NCBI RefSeq assembly: GCF_014647795.1
Contig: NZ_BMPW01000001.1
Coordinates: 806,001 to 870,000 of the forward strand
Direction: 5' to 3'
DNA from: Actinoplanes campanulatus
GTDB lineage: Bacteria; Actinomycetota; Actinomycetes; Mycobacteriales; Micromonosporaceae
DNA: 64,000 nt
Below the pieces are notes generated by a model. It was not told the DNA's origin, ran no database searches, and was given only the letters and a program-made list of their open reading frames with translations. Each line of letters opens with the position of its first letter. Within the stretch, counting starts at the first letter, position 1. Made by a program: the position numbers and the translations under genes. Below are positions 1 to 7,992 of the stretch, one piece after another.

Positions 1-509
1 GTGGCCCGCCTCCACCAGGCTCGCCCCAGCCCTCCGGCAACGCCACCCCCATCAGCAGGCCACCTCGCGCAGCCGCCGACCCGCGGGTCGAGCGCCTGCC
101 CAGACAACGCACCCCAGCCTGCCCAGACGAGGCACCCAGGCCCCCAAGCGGCACACCCAGCTCTACCCGAACGGCGCAACCAGGTCTGCCCAAACGGCGC
201 CCCGGGCACTAGGCGACGCACCCCGGGCCTGCCCAGACGAGGCACCCAGGTCTGCCCAAGCGACACACCCAGCTCTGCCCAAACGGCGCAACCCGGGCCA
301 CCTAGGCGACGCACCCCGGCCTGCGCGGGCGACGCACCCCGGCCTGCGCGGGCGCGGCGCCCGGGTTCGGCCTTCAGGGTGACTCCCACGACGCCGGCCA
401 GTCCTCACTTGACTCGGTTATCCACAGGAAGACCCCGTCGGGGACGGGCGTCCACAGGGACGGTGGAATCCGTTCGTCCGGTACGGCCGGGAACGGCAAC
501 ATCTCGGCC
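1..509. repeat. Low-complexity degenerate repeat region upstream of DUF559 gene
   Basis: No credible gene is seen here. From about 105 to 360 the sequence is a run of degenerate units of roughly 20 bp built on themes such as CTGCCCAAACGGCGCAACC, GCCCAGACGAGGCACCC and GGCGACGCACCCCGG. The open frame that covers it is rich in Pro, Arg and Thr and simply translates the repeat, so it is not called as a gene. At 418-426 there is one perfect TTATCCACA (DnaA-box-like) and a related TCCACAGG about 25 bp later. Confidence 0.6.
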
Positions 510-1481
510 ATGTCCGCCGAGACCGATCCCCCACTGCTGGAACTGCTGGCACGACAGGCCGGTGTACTCAGCCGCTCACAAGCGTTGCGGCATCTCTCCG
601 CCCGAATGGTGGAGCGGCGCCTCGGTTCGCGACGATGGCAGCACGCGCATCGCGGCGTCTACGTCGCACACACCGGCCCGGTCGACCGCGAGGCCCGGCG
701 CTGGATCGCGGTCCTGAGCACGGGCGATGGCACGCTGCTCGGCGGCCTGTCCGCACTCGAGACCGTCGGGTTCCGTGGTTTCATCACCGACCGGATCGAT
801 GTGCTGGTTCGGGCTGAGAAGACACCCAGCGGTCCCCCGGCCGGGGTCGTGGTTCACCGAACCGGCATCCTGCCCGCATCGGACATCCACCTGATGCGCC
901 GACCGCCGGGAACCATGCCGGCCCGGTCACTCGTCGACGCGGCCCAATGGGCGATCTCCGATCAGCGGGCCTGGGCCATCATCGCGGCCGGATTCCAGCA
1001 GCGCCTGGTCTACGCCGATGACGTCCGAACAGTTCTCGCCCGAATGCCCCGGGCCAAACGCCGGGCGCTGATCTCCGAGGCGGTCACCTGGTCCTCGGGT
1101 GGAGTGCATTCGGCGGCCGAAGCCGATTTCCTCCGCCTATGCCGTCGAGCCGGACTTCCCGAGCCGCTCCTCCAGCATGCCCGCCGAGACGCACACGGGC
1201 GGCGAAACTACCTGGACGCGTACTTCGAGGAATGCAGGCTGCACGTCGAGATCGACGGTGGCCATCACATGGACGTCGAGCATTGGTGGGCCGACATGCG
1301 CCGCCAGAACGATCTGTGGATTCCCGGCGATCGCGTCCTCCGCTTCCCGGCCTGGGCGATCCGCCACCGCCCAGCCGAGATAACGGCCCAGCTCCGCGCC
1401 GCCCTCCGACCCATCCCGTTCTTGAATACTTCACCACCTCTCCCGGTGGCGAAAAGTCCAAGATCCAAAAACGAGGGGTAA
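510..1481 (+). CDS. DUF559 / AbiEi-type antitoxin N-domain protein (Vsr-like nuclease fold)
   Basis: 323 aa from ATG. Residues about 1-60 look like the winged-helix N-domain often annotated as an AbiEi antitoxin N-terminal domain (LARQAGVLSRSQALRHL, then RRLGSRRWQHAHRGVYV). The C-terminal part, about 195-300, has the DUF559/Vsr-like endonuclease pattern: the conserved E of a SAAEADFLRLCRRAG helix, then HVEIDGGHHM, then FPAWAIRHRPAEI. This two-domain layout is common in actinobacteria as a single gene without a toxin partner, and none is seen here. The last 20 residues are encoded by the first copy of a palindromic repeat (1417-1466), so the C-terminus may be a repeat insertion rather than part of the original fold. 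Function unknown; nuclease activity is inferred from the family. Confidence 0.75.
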   Translation: MSAETDPPLLELLARQAGVLSRSQALRHLSARMVERRLGSRRWQHAHRGVYVAHTGPVDREARRWIAVLSTGDGTLLGGLSALETVGFRGFITDRIDVLVRAEKTPSGPPAGVVVHRTGILPASDIHLMRRPPGTMPARSLVDAAQWAISDQRAWAIIAAGFQQRLVYADDVRTVLARMPRAKRRALISEAVTWSSGGVHSAAEADFLRLCRRAGLPEPLLQHARRDAHGRRNYLDAYFEECRLHVEIDGGHHMDVEHWWADMRRQNDLWIPGDRVLRFPAWAIRHRPAEITAQLRAALRPIPFLNTSPPLPVAKSPRSKNEG

Positions 1482-1872
1482 ACAGGACCCACCCCCGAAC
1501 ACCCCTCATCAGATCTTGGACGCCTCCCCACCGAAAGAGTTAGCAAACTACCCAAGATCGCCAACAACGCACCCGCGAGCCGTGCGACGTGCGGACCAGC
1601 ATCCGGCGAGCAACGAGCAGCGAGGCACGCGGCGAGCGACGAGCGAGGCACGCGACGAGCGACGTCCGGCGAGCGAGGCACCGCGCCGTTCTTGTACGCC
1701 TCCCCACCGCGAGAGGTGGCAAAACGCCCAAGATCGCCAACGGCGCTTCCGCGAGCCACGCGGGATGCGGCGCGCGGCGAGCGACAGGCCAGGCACCGCG
1801 GGGCGCGGGGCGCGTTCTTGGACGTTTTGCCACCTCTGGGGGGTGGCAGGGGTGGCAAAACGTCCAAGAACG
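1417..1872. repeat. Tandem family of four 50-60 bp palindromes
   Basis: Four related inverted repeats, each with two 22-nt arms: 1417-1438/1445-1466, 1511-1532/1539-1560, 1687-1708/1715-1736 and 1813-1834/1851-1872. The first three have 6-nt loops and the last a 16-nt loop. Shared arm themes are TTCTTG near the outer edge, CCACC/GGTGGCAAAA near the loop and CCAAGATCG at the end. The fourth copy is a perfect 22-bp match between arms. Copies 2 and 3 also share about 35 bp of right flank (beginning ATCGCCAAC), and the DNA between carries GCGAGCGACGAGCGAGGCAC-like direct repeats. The first copy overlaps the end of the DUF559-type gene. Confidence 0.85.
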
Positions 1873-1892
1873 CCTGCGGCGCATGTGTGGGC

Positions 1893-1977
1893 GCGGGGTG
1901 CGGGCGCATGCGTGGGGCGCGGGGTGCGGGCGCATGCGTGGGCCGCGGGGTGCGGGCGCATGCGTGGGGGCGGTGGG
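1893..1977. repeat. Tandem 21-24 bp repeat (GGGGTGCGGGCGCATGCGTG)
   Basis: Three adjacent near-identical units of the form GGGGTGCGGGCGCATGCGTG followed by GGGCGC, GGCCGC or GGGCGG. A partial unit (GCGCATGTGTGGGC) precedes them at about 1878. Each unit contains the self-complementary GCGCATGCG. The array ends at the stop codon of the next minus-strand gene, so it lies in the 3' flank of that acetyltransferase. Confidence 0.75.
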
Positions 1978-1978
1978 G

Positions 1979-2437
1979 TTAGAGGGGCTTGGCGTAGGAG
2001 AGGACGCCCGGGTGACCGGCGTAGTGGCCGAAGTCGGGGATGCGCACGTAGCCGGCGGACTCGTACAGGGCGATGGCCTCCGGCTGACGGTCGCCGGTCT
2101 CCAGGATCATGCGCTTGCAGCCGGCCGCCGTGGCGGAGGCCTCCACGGCGGCGAGCATGCGGCGGGCAAGGCCGCGGCCGCGGGCGGCGTTCGTCGTGAA
2201 CATGCGCTTGAGTTCGGCGTCGTCGCCGTGCCGTCGCCAGCCGGCGCTGGCGATCAGCCGGTCGTCTTCGACGGCGACCAGGAAGTCGCCGTTCGGCGGG
2301 GCGAAGTCGGCTGCCGTGATGGGGGTGTCGTCGCCGCTGCCGCCGTACCGTTCGGAGAGGTCTCGCAGGTTTTCGGCGACGAGTGACTGGACCGCCGGGT
2401 CGCCGAACCCCGCGGATTTGATCTTGATGTCCTGCAC
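1979..2437 (-). CDS. GNAT family N-acetyltransferase
   Basis: 152 aa from a GTG (reads V/M-QDIKIKSAGFGDP). GNAT fold: motif A is the SELKRMFTTNAARGRGLARRML-type stretch (R/Q-x-x-G-x-A acetyl-CoA loop seen as RGRGLA at about residues 94-99), followed by ILETGDRQPEAIALYESAGYV, the typical last strand and helix. The longer open frame upstream is only the antisense-frame shadow of thiL, so the start was placed just after the thiL stop, 20 bp away. No Shine-Dalgarno is seen, so translation may be leaderless or coupled to thiL. Substrate cannot be told. Confidence 0.8.
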   Translation of the reverse strand: MQDIKIKSAGFGDPAVQSLVAENLRDLSERYGGSGDDTPITAADFAPPNGDFLVAVEDDRLIASAGWRRHGDDAELKRMFTTNAARGRGLARRMLAAVEASATAAGCKRMILETGDRQPEAIALYESAGYVRIPDFGHYAGHPGVLSYAKPL

Positions 2438-2457
2438 GCGGGCAAGACTAATCGAGG

Positions 2458-3396
2458 TCAGCGGAAATGGTCCCAGCCCGTGCCGCCGGTCCAGGGTTTG
2501 CGGTCGACGGTGACCCCGGCGCCGTCGAGCACCGAGCCGATCACCCGCCAGTGTTCGGGGAGGGTCACCCCGGGCGGGAAGGTCGCGGCGAGCGGGTGGT
2601 CGTCGCCTCCGGCGAGGAGCCAGACGTACGGGTCGACGCCGAGTGCCTTGGCCGCGTCCAGCATCTGGGCGGGCGGCTCGAAGGAGTCCCGCCGTACGTC
2701 GATCCCGACCACGCTGGCCTCCGCGATGTGCCCGAGGTCCTGGAGCAGCCCGTCGGACACGTCGATCATGGAGGTGGCGCCGAGCCGGGCCGCCTCGGGT
2801 CCGGCCGGGTACCGGACGTCCGGCCGCCGGTACGCGTCGACCAGCAGTTTCGGCGTCCGGAAGCCACGGGACAGCACGGTGAGGCCGGCCGCCGCGTACC
2901 CGATCCGCCCGCACAGGGCGACCACGTCACCGGGCCGGGCCCCGTCCCGCCGGACCGGCGCCACCCCGCCCAGGTCACCCAGTGCGGTGACGGCGATGGT
3001 GAGCGTCGGGCTGGCCGAGGTGTCCCCGCCGACCACTGTCGCGCCGACCAGCCCGGCCTCGGCGGAGAGTCCGTCGGCGAGCCCTTCGGCCCAGGTGACG
3101 TCGAGCCCGGTCGGTACGCAGAGCGCCACCAGCAGGGCGGTCGGGGTGGCGCCCATGGCGGCGATGTCGGCCAGGTTGGCGGCGGCGGCGCGGTGGCCGA
3201 TGTCCTCGGGCCCGCACCAGTCCCGGCGGAAGTGGCGTCCTTCGACCAGTACGTCGGTGGAGGCGACCACCCGTCCGTCGGCGGCGCGGACCACCGCGGC
3301 GTCGTCGCCGGGACCGAGCAGGGTGGCGGATCCGGAGCCGAGCCGGGAGACGATTCGGCCGATCAGCCCGAATTCACCGGCCTCTGCGATGCTCAC
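2458..3396 (-). CDS. thiL: Thiamine-monophosphate kinase ThiL
   Basis: 312 aa, usual family length. ThiL phosphorylates thiamine monophosphate to thiamine diphosphate with ATP, the last step of cofactor synthesis. The PurM/ThiL-fold motifs are present: LGPGDDAAVV (residues about 27-36) and STDVLVEGRHF (46-56), which bind Mg-ATP and substrate, then NLADIAAMG (74-82), VVGGDTSASP, DVSDGLLQDLGHI and a late GGDDHPL in place of the more usual GGEDY. The gene is followed 20 bp later by a GNAT gene on the same strand. Together with the Lrp-type, DUF3515 and ddl neighbours this is a conserved actinobacterial block. Confidence 0.95.
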   Translation of the reverse strand: MSIAEAGEFGLIGRIVSRLGSGSATLLGPGDDAAVVRAADGRVVASTDVLVEGRHFRRDWCGPEDIGHRAAAANLADIAAMGATPTALLVALCVPTGLDVTWAEGLADGLSAEAGLVGATVVGGDTSASPTLTIAVTALGDLGGVAPVRRDGARPGDVVALCGRIGYAAAGLTVLSRGFRTPKLLVDAYRRPDVRYPAGPEAARLGATSMIDVSDGLLQDLGHIAEASVVGIDVRRDSFEPPAQMLDAAKALGVDPYVWLLAGGDDHPLAATFPPGVTLPEHWRVIGSVLDGAGVTVDRKPWTGGTGWDHFR

Positions 3397-3494
3397 GTCT
3401 AAGTCCTTCGATGGTGGCGACCCGCTGCCGGGCCGCTTCGTACGGTAGTTTCACGACCGGGGATCACCGACGCGCTGGCGGATAGGAGTCGATC

Positions 3495-3728
3495 GTGGTC
3501 CAGGCATACATCCTGATTCAAACGGAGGTCGGGAAGGCCCGTGACGTGGCCGCCGCGATCGAGAAGATACCGGGGGTGGTGCGGGTCGACGCCGTGACCG
3601 GTCCGTACGACGTGGTCGTGCTGACCGAGGCGCACACCGTGGACGAGTTGGGTGGCCTCATTGTGAGCAAGGTCCAGTACGTGCCGGGCATCACGAGGAC
3701 GCTCACCTGCTCCGTGGTAAACCTCTGA
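3495..3728 (+). CDS. Lrp/AsnC ligand-binding (RAM) domain protein without HTH
   Basis: 77 aa from GTG with a good ribosome site (ATAGGAG at 3482-3488). The whole protein is one RAM/ACT-like domain (VQAYILIQTEVGKARDVAAA, VVRVDAVTGPYDVVVLTEA, VSKVQYVPGITRTLTC), the effector-binding half of Lrp/AsnC regulators. No DNA-binding helix-turn-helix is encoded, so it is a stand-alone domain of the kind found next to thiL and DUF3515 genes in many actinobacteria. It probably forms small-molecule-binding oligomers. The effector is unknown. Confidence 0.85.
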   Translation: MVQAYILIQTEVGKARDVAAAIEKIPGVVRVDAVTGPYDVVVLTEAHTVDELGGLIVSKVQYVPGITRTLTCSVVNL

Positions 3729-3729
3729 C

Positions 3730-4350
3730 ATGGTGGACCTCGAGACCTCGAAGATCGACGAAGACCGGACCCGCCGGGCCGCCGCGCTGTGGGCGACCGC
3801 TGTGGCCGTACCGGTGACTTTGATCGTAGGTCTCGTCGCCTTTTTCTCCTTGATTCCGGAGAAATCGGATGAACCAGCCAAAGCCCCCCAGGCCCTTCCG
3901 AGCACCCCGGTTCAGGTCGACGCCCCTCGGCTGGACGAGAAGGCCGCTCAGGTCTGCCTCGCGGTGACCTCCCAGCTGCCCGCGAAGATCCGGGATCTGG
4001 AGGCGCGCAAGGTCTCGGCCGGGCCGGAACAGAACGCGGCCTACGGCGAGCCCCCGGTGGTCGTCTCCTGTGGCGTCCCGCAGCCGGCCATGTGCACGAG
4101 GCTCGACGACCGGACCCCGGGCTGCGTCCCGATGGACACCGAGCTGCTGCTCATGGACGGGGTCTGCTGGTTCGGCAAGAACGACGGCGGCACGGCCGTC
4201 CTCACCACGATGGACCGTGAGGTCCCGGTGCGGGTGACCGTGCCGTCGGCGTACGAGAATCCGGCGCAGTGGGCCAACGAGTTCTCCGAGACGGTCGTGA
4301 AGACCGTGAAGTCGAAGCCCGAGGACGCCATGCCCAGCGGCTGCGCCTGA
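3730..4350 (+). CDS. DUF3515 family membrane-anchored protein
   Basis: 206 aa, starting 1 nt after the stop of the RAM-domain gene, so the two are probably cotranscribed. One N-terminal transmembrane segment (residues about 17-42), then an extracytoplasmic domain with conserved cysteines (CLAVTSQLP, VVSCGVPQPAMC, TPGCVPMD, GVCWF, PSGCA) that could form disulfides. The layout and Cys pattern fit DUF3515, an actinobacterial family of unknown function usually encoded between the Lrp-type gene and ddl. The neighbouring Ddl suggests, without proof, a cell-envelope role. Confidence 0.85.
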   Translation: MVDLETSKIDEDRTRRAAALWATAVAVPVTLIVGLVAFFSLIPEKSDEPAKAPQALPSTPVQVDAPRLDEKAAQVCLAVTSQLPAKIRDLEARKVSAGPEQNAAYGEPPVVVSCGVPQPAMCTRLDDRTPGCVPMDTELLLMDGVCWFGKNDGGTAVLTTMDREVPVRVTVPSAYENPAQWANEFSETVVKTVKSKPEDAMPSGCA

Positions 4351-4353
4351 GCC

Positions 4354-5448
4354 CTAGTGCAGCCCGGTTCCCCGGCGCAGCGCGGTCCGGATGAGACGGT
4401 CCACCACCTTGGGGTATTCCAGGCCGGTGGCCGCCCACATCTGCGGGAACATCGAGGTCGGCGTCATGCCCGGCATGGTGTTGATCTCGTTGAGGAAGAT
4501 CTCGCCGTCCGCCGTGACGAAGAAGTCGACACGCGCCAGCCCGGCACAGTCCAGCGCGGTGAAGGTCCGCAGCGCGAACTCCCGCACCCGCCTGGTCAGC
4601 TCCTCCGACACCGGCGCCGGGATCGTGTAGCGGCTGCCGACCAGGTACTTCGTCTCGAAGTCGTACCAGTCGGCGTCGTCGACGTGGATCTCGGCGAGCA
4701 GCGACGCCTCGGGCACGCCACCGGCCTCGCCCTCCAGCACCCCGCACTCGATCTCGCGGCCCACGATCGCGGCCTCCACCAGCACCTTCGGGTCGATCTC
4801 GCGGGCCTTGGCGATGGCCGCGTCCAGGTCGGCCCAGTCGCTGACCTTGGTGATGCCGGTCGACGACCCGGCCCGGGACGGCTTCACGAAGACCGGCAGG
4901 CCGAGCCGCTCCTTGTCCGCCTCGGACAGCGACGTCCCGGCGCGCAGCACCGCGTACGGCCCGACCGGAATGCCCTCGGCGGCCGCCAGCTTCTTGGTGA
5001 ACTCCTTGTCCATGGCCGCCGCCGAGGCGAACACGTTCGCGCCCACGTACGGGATACCGGCCATCTCCAGCATGCCCTGGATGGTGCCGTCCTCGCCGTA
5101 CGCCCCGTGCAGCACCGGGAACACCACGTCCACACCGGCCAGCTCGGAGACACCCTCGGCCGGGTCGCGCACGATCAGCTCGGTCGCCGTCGGGTCGGCC
5201 GCCAACACCACGGCGCTGCCGGACTCGGCCGTGATCTCCGGCAGCCGCCGGTCGCTGATCGCGAGCTGCGAGGCGTCACCCGAGGCGAGGACCCAGCGAC
5301 CCTCACGGGTGATTCCGACCGGCAGAACCTCGTACTGATCCGGGTCCAGGGCACCCAGGATCGCACCGGCACTGACACAGGAAATAGCGTGCTCAGTGCT
5401 GCGACCACCGAACACGATCGCGACGCGGGTCTTGCGGGGGGACGTCAC
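4354..5448 (-). CDS. ddl: D-alanine--D-alanine ligase
   Basis: 364 aa from GTG 5448 (an in-frame ATG lies 10 codons upstream, but AGAGAAGA sits just before the GTG). The ATP-grasp enzyme joins two D-Ala for peptidoglycan precursor synthesis in the cytoplasm. Visible motifs: VFGGRSTEHAISC at the N-terminus, PVLHGAYGEDGTIQGML, PVFVKPSRAGSSTGITKV (ATP-grasp loop), FLNEINTMPGMTPTSMFP near the end (metal and substrate binding). Convergent with the DUF3515 gene with only 3 bp between stops. Confidence 0.95.
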   Translation of the reverse strand: MTSPRKTRVAIVFGGRSTEHAISCVSAGAILGALDPDQYEVLPVGITREGRWVLASGDASQLAISDRRLPEITAESGSAVVLAADPTATELIVRDPAEGVSELAGVDVVFPVLHGAYGEDGTIQGMLEMAGIPYVGANVFASAAAMDKEFTKKLAAAEGIPVGPYAVLRAGTSLSEADKERLGLPVFVKPSRAGSSTGITKVSDWADLDAAIAKAREIDPKVLVEAAIVGREIECGVLEGEAGGVPEASLLAEIHVDDADWYDFETKYLVGSRYTIPAPVSEELTRRVREFALRTFTALDCAGLARVDFFVTADGEIFLNEINTMPGMTPTSMFPQMWAATGLEYPKVVDRLIRTALRRGTGLH

Positions 5449-5567
5449 TCTTCTCTGCGCCTTCCAGCTAGCGGGCATGCCGGGGGTGACCCTACTCTGC
5501 GTAAGCCAGAATCGGGATTCGTGGCGGCACCCGTGAAGATGTGCAAGGCAGGGAGGACGAAGCGTTC

Positions 5568-6008
5568 ATGGCTCCAGCACTCCACGTGATCGCCGGACCC
5601 GGTCCGGGGCAGCTGGCGACGATGGCTCACCCGGCCGACGAGCCCTGGTCACCGCAGGAGCTGAGCGCGCTCGCCCGGGCCGGGGTGCAGATTCTGGTGT
5701 CGTCCGCCGAGCCCGGCCCGGACACCGCCGGCATCGAGGTGGTGCCCTTCCCGATCTCCGACGGAACCGCCACCCGCGACGAGGCCAACCGGGTGGTCGC
5801 GCTGGCCGTCCGTCTCGCCCGCGAGGTCCGCGCGGGCCGTTTCGTGGTCACCCAGGCGGCGGCCGACAACGGCCGGTCGACACTGCTGGCCACCATGACG
5901 CTCGCCCTGCTCGGCATCCGCCCCGGCGAGGCGCTGCGCCGCACCGGCCCGTCCGGCACGCCCATCGCCCCCGACTGGCTGCACGACTTCGTCGCCACCC
6001 ACGGCTGA
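5568..6008 (+). CDS. Small protein resembling an inactive tyrosine-phosphatase domain
   Basis: 146 aa from ATG 5568, preceded by GGGAGG. No clear family was recognised. The chain order resembles a compact cysteine phosphatase: VVPFPISDGTA (about 58-68) lies where a WPD-like general-acid loop would be, and VVTQAAADNGRS (93-104) lies where the HC-x5-R phosphate loop would be. In that alignment the His and catalytic Cys are replaced by Q96 and A97 while R103-S104 are kept. If so, it is a phosphate-binding pseudophosphatase. This is inference from pattern only. It is divergent from ddl with about 120 bp between. Confidence 0.55.
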   Translation: MAPALHVIAGPGPGQLATMAHPADEPWSPQELSALARAGVQILVSSAEPGPDTAGIEVVPFPISDGTATRDEANRVVALAVRLAREVRAGRFVVTQAAADNGRSTLLATMTLALLGIRPGEALRRTGPSGTPIAPDWLHDFVATHG

Positions 6009-6419
6009 TCATCCGGCCGCCGGCTCCCGTCACACCTTTCAAACCCGTTTCCGGTACGAGGTGGAAAGCCCCCACAGAATCCACCCCGTCCCGCCAGTTC
6101 AAGGCGACCTCAGCGCGGCGCAAGCCTTTGCCGCCCGCGCCGGGCTGAGCTCGATTGCTCCGCTTCGCTCCGCGGCAAAACGCCTTGTAACCGGTGTCGA
6201 GGCAGGTGATTTCCCGCCGCCAGCACACCCCGCTGGCGTCGGCAAATCACTTGCCTCGACACCGGCGGCGTTTTGCGGGGGACGTCGAGTGCACCACCGT
6301 CCACCTCAGCGTGACCGTTCCGCAGCCAGGACGTGCCGTGAGAGTGGATCTCCCCAGCTGGCCCTGGGGGCTGTCTCACGGGGCCTGATACAGCGCTGAG
6401 GGCCAGCAGGGGAGATCGG
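6009..6419. other. Gene-free region containing a dispersed palindromic element
   Basis: No coding capacity of the usual codon bias is seen. The middle of the interval holds a large inverted repeat described separately (6153-6281). The remainder has no recognised site. Confidence 0.6.
6153..6281. repeat. Dispersed palindromic element, copy 1
   Basis: Inverted arms at 6191-6212 and 6243-6264 read CCGGTGTCGAGGCA(g/a)GTGATTT toward each other with one mismatch. An outer pair extends the symmetry: GCGGCAAAACGCC at about 6172-6184 against GGCGTTTTGCGGGGG after the right arm. The left side also carries GCTCCGCTTCGCTCCGCGGC, itself palindromic. A related copy is at 62091-62188, so this is a repeated family and not a simple terminator, though it sits between genes. 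Confidence 0.8.
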
Positions 6420-6782
6420 CTAGGCCGTGGTGAAGGTCTGGGGGAGGGCTCCGGCGTCCCAGAGGGCGTCGAGGTGGGCGAGGAAGCCGGTCAGGCTGCG
6501 TTCCAGGGCGCGCCGCTCGTCGGCGGGGAGCGTGGCCAGCGGATCGGAGAAGATCAGGCCCTCCGGGTGCTTGGCGCGGGTGCCCACGAACTTGTCGCAG
6601 GCACCGCACCAGACGTAGCTGACCAGGGTGGGCCGCTTCGCGTTGGCCGGTGTCGTGAAGTAGGCGCGCAGCCGCCGCTGCCCGCAGGCCGGGCAGTCCC
6701 GCTCGCCCGGGTCGGCGAAGAAGCTCGTCCCCTGGGTGAGCGCCGCCACCTCGTCACCGCTGAAGCCGCTCCAGGCCGTCAC
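6420..6782 (-). CDS. Hypothetical zinc-ribbon protein
   Basis: 120 aa. Contains two cysteine pairs, CPACGQRRL (about residues 30-38) and WCGAC (about 58-62), about 28 residues apart, fitting a single structural zinc site. The C-terminal half (ADERRALERSLTGFLAHLDALWDAG) is a predicted amphipathic helix pair. No enzymatic motif is seen and no family name is offered. It is transcribed in the same direction as the PLP lyase upstream, with about 90 bp between on the minus strand. Confidence 0.7.
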   Translation of the reverse strand: MTAWSGFSGDEVAALTQGTSFFADPGERDCPACGQRRLRAYFTTPANAKRPTLVSYVWCGACDKFVGTRAKHPEGLIFSDPLATLPADERRALERSLTGFLAHLDALWDAGALPQTFTTA

Positions 6783-6870
6783 GACCGGACCAACGCCCGG
6801 CCGCCGAATCGGCTACCGCAAAGGCCGGGAGCGGCAGCGAGGAAGGGGGCCGGGCGGCCGGGAGCGGTGG

Positions 6871-7992
6871 TCACGACGATGCGTCCAGGGCGGTGGTGAT
6901 GTCGGCCAGCAGGTCGGCGGTGTCCTCGATGCCGCAGGAGAAGCGCAGGAAGCCGGGCGACGTGTCGTCACCCCACTGGGCCCGCCGGTCCGCCGTGGTG
7001 TGCACCCCGCCGAACGACGTGGCCGCGAACACCAGCTTCGCCGCCGACAGGAACCGCCCGGCCCGCTCGGCCGAGCCCAGGTCGAACGACACGATGCCGG
7101 GTACCCGCCGCATCTGCGCCGAGGCCACCGGGTACGACGGGTCGGTGGGTAGTCCCGGCCACCGCACGCCGGTCACGTCGGAACGGGAGAGCAGCAGCTC
7201 GGCGACCGCGGCCGCGTTGGCGCTCTGCCGGGCCAGCCGCAGGTCGAGCGTCGCGATGGACCGGTGCGCCAGCCAGGAGTCGAACGCCCCGGGCACCGCG
7301 CCGGTCTGCTTGCGCCACGTCTCGACCTTGGCCAGCAGTTCGGGGTCACTGGCCGACACGTAGCCGAGCAGCACGTCGGAGTGCCCGGTCAGCGCCTTGG
7401 TCCCGGACGCGACCACCAGGTCGGCGCCGAGCGCGAGCGGCGTCTGCCCGAGCGGCGTGGCGGTGGTGTTGTCGACCGCCACGAGCGCACCGGCCTCGTG
7501 GGCGGCGGCGGACACCGCTGTCACGTCACACACGTCGAGTCCCGGGTTGGCCGGCGTCTCCAGCAGCACGAGACGCACCCCGGTGAAGTCCGGGTACGGT
7601 CCGGCGGTCGGCACCAGGATCGTCTTCACACCCAGGTCACGGAGGGTGCCCTCGGCGAATGCCCGTACCGTGAAATAGCCGTCCGCCGGAAGGGCGACCG
7701 TGTCGCCGGTGCGCAGCACCGCGAGCAGCAGCGCCGTGATCGCCGCCTGGCCGCTGGCGAAGACCAGCGTGGGCGCGCCCTCCAGGGAGGCGATCGCCGC
7801 TTCCAGGGCCCGCCTGGTCGGGTGTTCGGTGCGGGCGTACCCGTTCTCCCCCGGCCCGGTCATCGGGTCCAGGTGGTAGGGCGCCGCGAACACCGGCCCC
7901 GGGAGGAACGGCTCACCGACCACCGGAGCGGGCAGCCCGGCGTGCACCGACCGCGTGCCGTCGGAGAAGGAGTCCGAAAACGAGGAGCTCAC
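6871..7992 (-). CDS. Cys/Met metabolism PLP-dependent enzyme (cystathionine gamma-lyase/synthase type)
   Basis: 373 aa from GTG 7992, whose GTGA overlaps the gpsA stop. Fold-type I PLP enzyme of the cystathionine gamma family: [10 protein letters not shown] at the start, [22 protein letters not shown] (PLP-phosphate loop region), [16 protein letters not shown] with the Asp that pairs with the PLP ring, and [15 protein letters not shown] with the Schiff-base Lys near residue 199. The C-terminal [17 protein letters not shown] is the substrate-carboxylate region. Whether it cleaves cystathionine or makes it cannot be decided from sequence alone. It is at the end of a plsC-gpsA-lyase operon joined by 4-bp overlaps. 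Confidence 0.85.
   Translation of the reverse strand: MSSSFSDSFSDGTRSVHAGLPAPVVGEPFLPGPVFAAPYHLDPMTGPGENGYARTEHPTRRALEAAIASLEGAPTLVFASGQAAITALLLAVLRTGDTVALPADGYFTVRAFAEGTLRDLGVKTILVPTAGPYPDFTGVRLVLLETPANPGLDVCDVTAVSAAAHEAGALVAVDNTTATPLGQTPLALGADLVVASGTKALTGHSDVLLGYVSASDPELLAKVETWRKQTGAVPGAFDSWLAHRSIATLDLRLARQSANAAAVAELLLSRSDVTGVRWPGLPTDPSYPVASAQMRRVPGIVSFDLGSAERAGRFLSAAKLVFAATSFGGVHTTADRRAQWGDDTSPGFLRFSCGIEDTADLLADITTALDASS

Noticed and set aside
418-426. Perfect TTATCCACA DnaA box
   Set aside because: A single box without others, without dnaA, dnaN or an AT-rich stretch is not an origin; matches are expected by chance.
1-717. Long open frame of 238 codons at the left edge
   Set aside because: It translates low-complexity repeats into Pro/Arg/Thr-rich sequence and runs across the start of the DUF559 gene in another frame.
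1417-1872. CRISPR array
   Set aside because: Repeats are palindromes with variable sequence and spacing (about 94, 176 and 126 bp), no conserved direct repeat and no cas genes.
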